Source: Pelecanus crispus (Eukaryota > Chordata > Aves > Pelecaniformes > Pelecanidae). Taken from it: DNA of 64,000 nucleotides. The DNA is taken from assembly GCF_030463565.1 (NCBI RefSeq), contig NC_134653.1, positions 29,015,150 to 29,079,149 on the forward strand, in the 5' to 3' direction. The position numbers were made by a program, and so were the translations under genes. This document shows, in pieces, positions 59,101-64,000 of the stretch. The notes under the pieces were generated by a model. That model ran no database searches and was not told where the DNA came from. It saw only the letters and a program-made list of their open reading frames with translations. How positions within the stretch are numbered: position 1 is the stretch's first letter; every line of letters starts with the position of its first letter.

Positions 59101-61676
59101 TGCAATAAACTTTCTATTTTAACAAGTTTACGTTGCCCACAACACATCATCCTGCTGATTCTAACTGTACCAATTTTAATGATTTCTTTCTGTGTAATAC
59201 ACCTTCTTCTCATTAGATGGACTTTGAGTGGGAGGTGGGATCAGATGACTTCTGAGTTCCTTTCTATCCTAAATTATTGTATGATTCTCAAAAGCAGATG
59301 AAAATGCTGCTGCAGACCTTAAGGTGAAGTCCATATGCTATTACTTTCCCACATTGCTAGAAAATGCTGCTTTGGCAAACCTGAAAATAATGGTTAGGGC
59401 CAATACAGCAATAAGCAGCAGTAAAGTTGTGTTGCTCATCTCTTCCTGAGTGAAACCTGATTTCCGAGTGGCTGGAAAATATTTTCCCAACCTCTTTCTG
59501 CTGAGGTTTCCAAGACGTAGGTAACTGGTTACAAGGGAACTTCTCTCAAAGGACAAACATCTTGCTCCTAAAAGTCTTCTGAATAGTCAGCAATACCTAA
59601 TTACGTGGAGTTTTTTTCCTTCTTTTTCCACACCTCTCCCAGGGAATTATTAGGTGGAGAAACATATTGGCCTCTGTTGCTATCCAGCAGCTGTTTCCCA
59701 GCATTTGCCCAACTTTTATTCCTGCCGTGGTTTCCTGAAAGTCCCAGATATCTTCTTATTGACAGAGGTGATGAGCTGAGCTGTGTCAAAGGTAACTTAC
59801 AGCGTTAATACTTTCTCTGTGTGTGCAGAAGGGTACAATGAGTATACTGGGTTCCATATTCTCCTTTTCTCTTTGTCAACACAGCGCAGTTACATCACCT
59901 CGTGCTTTTTGTCCCAAGTTTTTCATCTAGTGAGCTTACATGGAAAAAGGGATTGTGGAACTCGGGAGCCTATAATGGATTGTGAACAAAACTTCATTAT
60001 TTCATTTCAAATATATGCTCGTGTTTTATTACTCTCTAATGAAATCTCTAGAGGTTTAATAATTTTTCTCTTGGATGAAGTAACATCTTAACCTCTACTT
60101 AACCTTTCACTGGATTGTTCATTTCTCAGGTCACGCCACAGAGACGTATCAGTTACATCAGATATTTTCTTCCATTCCATGATACTGTTATACTTCTGTA
60201 AGAAATAATCAAAAATAATATAAGAAAAAGGAGACAGCATAAGTAGCTGAAAAATTAGACAGATTTTTACTGAAAAAGAGGTGATGTTGAAAAAGCGATT
60301 CATTGGCTATTTGAGCGGAAAGCTCCTTACCCATCATTTTCTAAATATTTAGTTATCTTTTAAATACTTTTTTTCCCCGTTATATCATGTGGGAAAACTA
60401 TGACAGCTTAAACTTTTCACTTTATCTTTGAGAGATCTATGATTGTTCTCCTTTTATTCAAACCCCACTTAAGAAATAACTAATGTGATAGCTGTGCAGT
60501 ACTGCGTAAATGAGCAAGTGAAGCTCACACACTACAAGAAGAATTTGAAAGGCAAAAATTCAGATTAGTTGTGATTTTCTTTATCCTGGAATTACACAGT
60601 TCTCTTTATACTGCAAGAAGAAAATAAATATCACAAGAGATTTTTTTTCACAATAGAATGCCAAAAGGAGGCACTGAGGTAGTCACTTGTATCCTCACAT
60701 ACCATGGATAGTGTTTTACTTCCCAGAGAAACCCGGTGGAATACTCCTCCAAAGAGTAAAGTATTAGTCACTGTAAGTAAGCAGGTCTGATTAATTAATT
60801 CGGTTTGAAGGTCTGCTAAATAAATATGAAAAGATCCTCTCTAAAATAATAACTAACTAATAAAATTGAGAGGACAGAAAAACTTAAAAGAGATCCCAGG
60901 GTACAAATCCGGACAATAAAATAATCACATATCTTTCAGAAATGTGTTCAGTGTGTCTACTTCTGCCTGGTATGATAATTCTCATGTAGTTCACAGCGAC
61001 ATAAAATGACACTTGTGATCCCGGGATCTTACATTTAAAATGCCAAATAAATGAGAGAAACTAACAAAGGAAGTTTCCCTTGTTAGCATTGGATAGGGTT
61101 GTATTTAATTCAATTTTCCTTGTATGCATAAATAAAGGAAAAACATTTCTTCTTTTGCTTTTCTTCTGTTAATTCTTTCGAAGTGCTGTTGATGAGCATA
61201 TGAATTTTTACCTGTCTAGAAAAGGCATTCATAGATAAAGCAGTGTATCTCGTGGAAAGGTCTTCAACAAAGGAAGTTAAAGAGGCTTAATTCATGTAAG
61301 CCTTTAGGCCAAGGTAAAATTTGTTAGGAAATACAAAAGAGGCAGTGTTCACAGAGAGAGGTAAAATCTTGTATTATACTGGGTAATTAAAAATAAAGCC
61401 ATCTGTGCCTGCAGGTTTGTCTCCTTCTCCCCCCCGCCCAAGTCTGTCAGCTGCTGTCTCTGTGCTTGCCTTGCCCCAAAATACTCGTAGACCATCACAA
61501 CTGCAAAAGCATAGTAACTACAAATGACGTATAGAGTTAATTCTGTCTGATTTAGAAGCCATGGACAAGATGACCATAATGTCTGGATTATGATCTCGTT
61601 TGGGCTTCATTAAATGTAATTTTTTAAATGTAAGTGAAGCTTGCAATCTCCATATCCCATTCAGGTCTTTCCCTCT

Positions 61677-61716
<40 letters not shown>

Positions 61717-63480
61717 ATAATCATGGAGTGTTTTTTCCAAGAATTGTGGTTGCTCCTGAACTGATACTGAAGAGTGGCTAGAGCTTCAAGCTGGTTATGC
61801 TGTTAGTGATAACAATAGCATTGGAAAGTTTGCTCTCAGGATCATCAGAATTTCTACTGTTGCCCTTAAGTAGACAGATTGTCACAATATATTTAATCTT
61901 GAAGATTTTAGAGGAACTGATGTTAGGTACTCTTAGGTTTTAGGACCATTAGTAAAAATTTCAGTCTTGCATCCAAATGACTCATGCTGATACTTGCCTT
62001 AGAAGAATTACTTCCCAACTTTACTCCAGTTCACTAAATGCATTCCACTGGCAAAATTAAAGACAGGGACATAACAGAAGACTTGGTATCTGCCTAGAAT
62101 TTAGGCAAAAGACTTCAGGCTGGTTAGAATGTCCTTTAATGACAAGGCTGTTTGGAGGTCTGTGGTTCAGATATAAACCACTTCAAAATATTTTGCTTGG
62201 TAAATATTTCAAAGTCAGCTATTCCTCTAAAAAAACCGAAGTAATGCCACTGAAATCTCCAAATCCACCACAGCAAAAAATGTTGGAAAACCAGCAAGGA
62301 AAAAACAAGTCACAAAGCAAATGACTTCTTTTCCAGCTTCCTAAAGCAGAAAGTTTTCATATCCTAGCAAAAGCCAGGTCATTATGGAAAGAGATTTTCC
62401 AGAAGTTGCGGTCAATATAGGTAAACATAAGAGAATTACTTTTTTTCTTTTTTTAGCTTTGAAGCGATTTCATGGTTCTTCAGAGTATCGAAGGGAGATG
62501 GAAGACATACAGCGGGAATGTTTTGCCTTAGATGGGGAGAAACCCAAGAAGCCCTGGCAATTATTCACTGATCGTGGTGTGAGATGGCAGCTCATTACTG
62601 TGATTGTGATGGCTATGGGCCAACAGTTCAGTGGGATAAATGCTGTAAGATTTCATACATATGAACAGCTTAAATAATTATTTGATTTCCAGCTGTTCTT
62701 CAACCTTTTATTAACACAAAGGATCCACATATAGAAGCTCAGAGAAATGGGATAAGTGGGAAAGAATATCTTTGTATTATTTCTGTGTTTTTCTTTTTTC
62801 AATTTTTTTCTTGTTTCTGTGTTTCTGGTATGCAAATTTCTTTAAAGAATGACTTAATACTCGGGTTTACGTCTTCTGAAAAAGTAAATAAAGGTGGATC
62901 AGCTTTTCCCATTGTGTCTGGTTTAAGAATGTGAAGTATTATATTCGGTAAATTGAATAATTATATTTGTTTTTATGATAGCAATGTATTTACCTGGACA
63001 TGAATTTAACATATTATTCTTGCTGTTTACATCAAATTAATAACTCGCAATATAAAATACATTGAGCTGTGTGTTTAGTATGAACTTGACTTTATTTCCA
63101 GCTGACGATTTAACTACCGGGAATGCCCCATTATTTTTTTTTTTTCTGTTGTAGATTTATTTCTATGCAACTTACATTTTTGAACAAGCTGGGATCTCAG
63201 CAGAAAAAATCCCATATGTGACACTCGGCACTGGAGCTTGTGAATGCTTCACAGCCCTCACCTGTGTAAGTAACAATTTATTCTACCTCACAGCATAAGG
63301 AGTAGCGATTCTTCTTGAAGAACAACATTGGTAAATACGAGATCAATATAGTAACAGAAAATCATGTCTTGTCCACAGGGTTTACTGATAGACCACATCG
63401 GAAGAAGATATCTCATCATTGGGGGTTATCTCCTTATGACCCTTTGGAGCATTGTTTTAACGTTCTCTCTGACTTACCAG
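53113..63480 (+). CDS. SLC2A11B: SLC2A11-family facilitative sugar transporter (best match SLC2A11B), partial at right edge
   Basis: Class II GLUT-type major-facilitator transporter. Nine coding exons in phase give 361 residues; about 130 more, with the last membrane helices, lie beyond the window. Exons: 53113-53130, 55430-55528, 57111-57271, 57878-58002, 58267-58396, 59643-59791, 62457-62644, 63155-63265, 63379-63480. Landmarks: TM1 GGTFQYGYNVSIINAPTQ; an N-glycosylation sequon at Asn46 (NET); LGRKG after TM2; EVAPKHLRGG; PESPRYLLID (209-218); QQFSGINA (283-290) at TM7; GRR (335-337). The match to human GLUT11 is clear (GGTFQFGYNLSIINAPT, NETW, PESPRYLLID). With the MAPPRK start, Trp of NETW is residue 49, which agrees with the W49X pearl-eye allele I recall for pigeon SLC2A11B; here the codon is TGG. 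The transported substrate is unknown. Confidence 0.92.
53452..53496 (+). CDS. SLC2A11B: SLC2A11B alternative first coding exon 1b (MENQPLLRGPSTHSK)
   Basis: ATG with A at -3 and G at +4, 15 codons, donor AAG|GTAAGC, phase 0, so it joins exon 2 in frame. It contains a Pro-Leu-Leu segment of the dileucine sorting type. It would be an alternative N terminus replacing MAPPRK. Human GLUT11 is known to use several alternative first exons. Confidence 0.6.
53862..53882 (+). CDS. SLC2A11B: SLC2A11B alternative first coding exon 1c (MELSEEN)
   Basis: ATG with A at -3 and G at +4, seven codons, consensus donor AAC|GTAAGT, phase 0, so it is also in frame with exon 2. Least certain of the three: the short frame could arise by chance, although the donor is the strongest. 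Confidence 0.4.
55430..55528 (+). CDS. SLC2A11B: SLC2A11B exon 2 (TM1)
   Basis: 33 codons, residues 7-39, FPTWTLFLAVCAVGIGGTFQ and on to SIINAPTQ. The acceptor is TTCTCTAG and the donor CAG|GTAAAA. Confidence 0.96.
55529..57110 (+). other. SLC2A11B: SLC2A11B intron 2
   Basis: 1.6 kb intron holding a CR1 LINE fragment at about 55855-56200. No other feature recognised. Confidence 0.8.
55855..56200 (-). mobile_element. CR1 LINE, 5'-truncated 3' end
   Basis: Non-LTR retrotransposon fragment lying antisense to the host gene. On plus it reads AGTTGGAAGGGACCTACAAC, then CATCTAGTCCAACTGCCTGA and ACCACCTCTCTAGGAAGCCT-type blocks, all hallmarks of the 3' part of avian CR1 in reverse. The left end decays into GAATAAAATAGAA, a remnant of the CR1 terminal ATTCTATG repeats. 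Only the last few hundred bases of the element are present, so it was dead on arrival. Confidence 0.92.
57111..57271 (+). CDS. SLC2A11B: SLC2A11B exon 3 (extracellular loop 1, TM2)
   Basis: Residues 40-92 plus two bases. It holds the NET sequon and Trp49 (TGG at 57138-57140), then LWSVIASIFSLGGLCGALIG and SMAIRLGR. The acceptor is TCTACTGCAG and the donor AG|GTGAGT. Confidence 0.96.
57272..58266 (+). other. SLC2A11B: SLC2A11B introns 3 and 4
   Basis: Two short introns (57272-57877 and 58003-58266) on either side of exon 4. The first holds a poly-T tract near 57706-57720. Nothing else recognised. Confidence 0.75.
57878..58002 (+). CDS. SLC2A11B: SLC2A11B exon 4 (TM3-TM4 region)
   Basis: Residues 94-134, KGALLMNNIIAILASILMG to GRFLIGINS, with split codons at both ends. 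The acceptor is CTCTTTAG and the donor G|GTGAAT. Confidence 0.95.
58267..58396 (+). CDS. SLC2A11B: SLC2A11B exon 5 (TM4-TM5)
   Basis: Residues 135-177, GIGICVQPLYIGEVAPKHLR then GGMAMGTSIF and GQIIGL. It carries the conserved APxxLRG loop motif. The acceptor is TACTTGCAG and the donor AG|GTTAGA, which is weaker than the others. Confidence 0.95.
58745..58870 (-). mobile_element. Old CR1 LINE fragment
   Basis: Diverged antisense CR1 3' region, recognised by GTTGCAAGGGACTTTATCCA and by AACAGAGACTGCACAGCC, which parallel the CR1 phrase for a damaged-toward-consensus GGACAGAGACTGCACAACC. Boundaries are soft. Confidence 0.6.
59205..59291 (+). mobile_element. CR1 LINE 3' end
   Basis: Sense-strand CR1 terminus: GGGATCAGATGACTTCTGAG, then TTCCTTTCTATCCTAAATTA and the terminal TTGTATGATTCT, a decayed copy of the CR1 end repeat ATTCTATGATTCT. 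Only the last 90 bases or so are recognisable. Confidence 0.85.
59643..59791 (+). CDS. SLC2A11B: SLC2A11B exon 6 (TM6 and PESPR motif)
   Basis: Residues 179-227, ELLGGETYWPLLLSSSCFPA to PESPRYLLIDRGDELSCVK. PESPR is a sugar-porter signature at the start of the central cytoplasmic loop. The donor is AG|GTAACT. Confidence 0.96.
59792..62456 (+). other. SLC2A11B: SLC2A11B intron 6
   Basis: Largest intron in the window apart from ZNRF3 intron 1, 2.7 kb and AT-rich. It has a run of about 30 T at 61680-61709 and a CCCCCC patch near 61430. No exon or transposon recognised with confidence. Confidence 0.7.
62457..62644 (+). CDS. SLC2A11B: SLC2A11B exon 7 (central loop and TM7)
   Basis: Residues 228-290. 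It holds LKRFHGSSEYRREMEDIQRE, then KPWQLFTDRGVRWQL and AMGQQFSGINA. QQFSGINA matches the sugar-binding TM7 motif of most GLUTs (QQLSGINA in GLUT1). The acceptor has a long T tract before TTTTAG and the donor is GCT|GTAAGA. Confidence 0.95.
62645..63378 (+). other. SLC2A11B: SLC2A11B introns 7 and 8
   Basis: AT-rich introns 62645-63154 and 63266-63378. Nothing beyond splice signals was recognised. Confidence 0.7.
63155..63265 (+). CDS. SLC2A11B: SLC2A11B exon 8 (TM7-TM8)
   Basis: 37 codons, residues 291-327, IYFYATYIFEQAGISAEKIP to CECFTALTC. The acceptor is CTGTTGTAG and the donor TGT|GTAAGT. Confidence 0.95.
63379..63480 (+). CDS. SLC2A11B: SLC2A11B exon 9 (GRR loop, TM9)
   Basis: 34 codons, residues 328-361, GLLIDHIGRRYLIIGGYLLM to LTFSLTYQ. 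The acceptor is TGTCCACAG and the donor CAG|GTGTAA. Later exons are outside the window. Confidence 0.95.
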
Positions 63481-64000
63481 GTGTAAAGAAGGACTCATTT
63501 ATATTACATTATAGGACTATAGTGAGTGAAAATGTGTGGCACTCCCACTTCCACTAACAGAAGCTGGAAGATAAGAGCTGCATAAACAGCAGCATAAAAA
63601 AGGACAGCAGCTGAAAGATTTGATCAGTTCTGCAGCCATATTTCCCTAAAATAAGCAAGTGCTCTCAGCTAAGATTTGATCATGTATTTGTCTTAAAGCT
63701 GCAGCTGCATTTAATGCTGACAAAACTAAGTGATGACAAAACAGCATTTATTCTAGCTTTTAAAGTAGTTTTAGGCTGAAATACTACATAGTGATGATAT
63801 TAAGCATCAGGGTCCACTTCAGTCACTTTAATTGTAAAGCAAACAATCAAAAAATAATTGTAAAGATGCTGAAATTAAAAAGACACTTAAGTCCGTGTCC
63901 TGGTTTCGGCTGGGATAGTCAGTTTTCTTCCTAGTAGCTGGTGTAGTGCTGTGTTTTGGATTTAGTATGAGATTAATGTGCAAATTCACAAAAACCATTG
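63481..64000 (+). other. SLC2A11B: SLC2A11B intron 9 (open at right edge)
   Basis: Follows CAG|GTGTAA. AT-rich, ending in a partial retroviral LTR from 63896. Confidence 0.75.
63896..64000 (+). mobile_element. Endogenous retrovirus LTR, partial at window edge
   Basis: Begins TGTCCTGGTTTCGGCTGGGA and continues TTCTTCCTAGTAGCTGGTGT and GTGCTGTGTTTTGGATTTAG. I recall this as the start of an abundant avian ERV LTR (ERVL-like) in non-galliform birds. It starts with the canonical TG and lies in sense inside an SLC2A11B intron. Whether it is a solo LTR or part of a longer copy cannot be seen. Its closeness to the remembered consensus suggests moderate age. Confidence 0.8.

Larger units (their letters stand above)
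58397..59642 (+). other. SLC2A11B: SLC2A11B intron 5
   Basis: 1.2 kb intron with two old CR1 fragments, about 58745-58870 (antisense) and 59205-59291 (sense). Confidence 0.75.

Noticed and set aside
61680-61709. Poly-T run as the tail of a SINE or processed pseudogene
   Set aside because: No body of a retrocopy or SINE promoter box could be recognised next to it; left as a simple repeat.

Overview
The window is genomic DNA from a bird. The gene order (ZNRF3 on minus, XBP1 on plus, CCDC117 on minus, then an SLC2A11-type sugar transporter on plus), the CR1 LINE 3' ends, the very CpG-rich promoters and a retroviral LTR of a type I recall from non-galliform birds all point to Aves, probably Neoaves. 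The species cannot be fixed from sequence alone. The first three genes keep the order seen on human chromosome 22q12.

Layout: 1-18256 is the first intron of ZNRF3 (minus strand); only coding exon 1 (18257-18484) lies in the window, inside a strong CpG island (about 17390-19480). A 16-copy, 40-bp minisatellite (19521-20160) sits just upstream of that promoter. About 15 kb of gene-free sequence follows. At 35592-35983 a GC-rich pentanucleotide array precedes the XBP1 promoter, which carries a perfect ER-stress response element (36157-36175). XBP1 (36270-39001) is complete in five exons and keeps the 26-nt intron excised by IRE1, so both the 261-aa unspliced and the 376-aa spliced proteins can be read. 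XBP1 and CCDC117 converge across 39466-48044. CCDC117 (48045-52163) is complete in five coding exons (343 aa). It shares a CpG-island promoter, head to head, with an SLC2A11/GLUT11-family transporter (best match SLC2A11B). That gene runs from 53113 off the right edge; 361 codons are readable, and three alternative first exons are all in frame.

The genes are not an operon or pathway cluster. ZNRF3 is a membrane E3 ligase that damps Wnt signalling, XBP1 is the unfolded-protein-response transcription factor, CCDC117 is a small acidic protein, and SLC2A11B is a membrane transporter linked to iris pigmentation in birds. No previously unknown multi-gene system is visible. The most unusual features are the repeat arrays next to three promoters, the altered 3' hairpin and arrest peptide of XBP1, and the triple first-exon arrangement of SLC2A11B.
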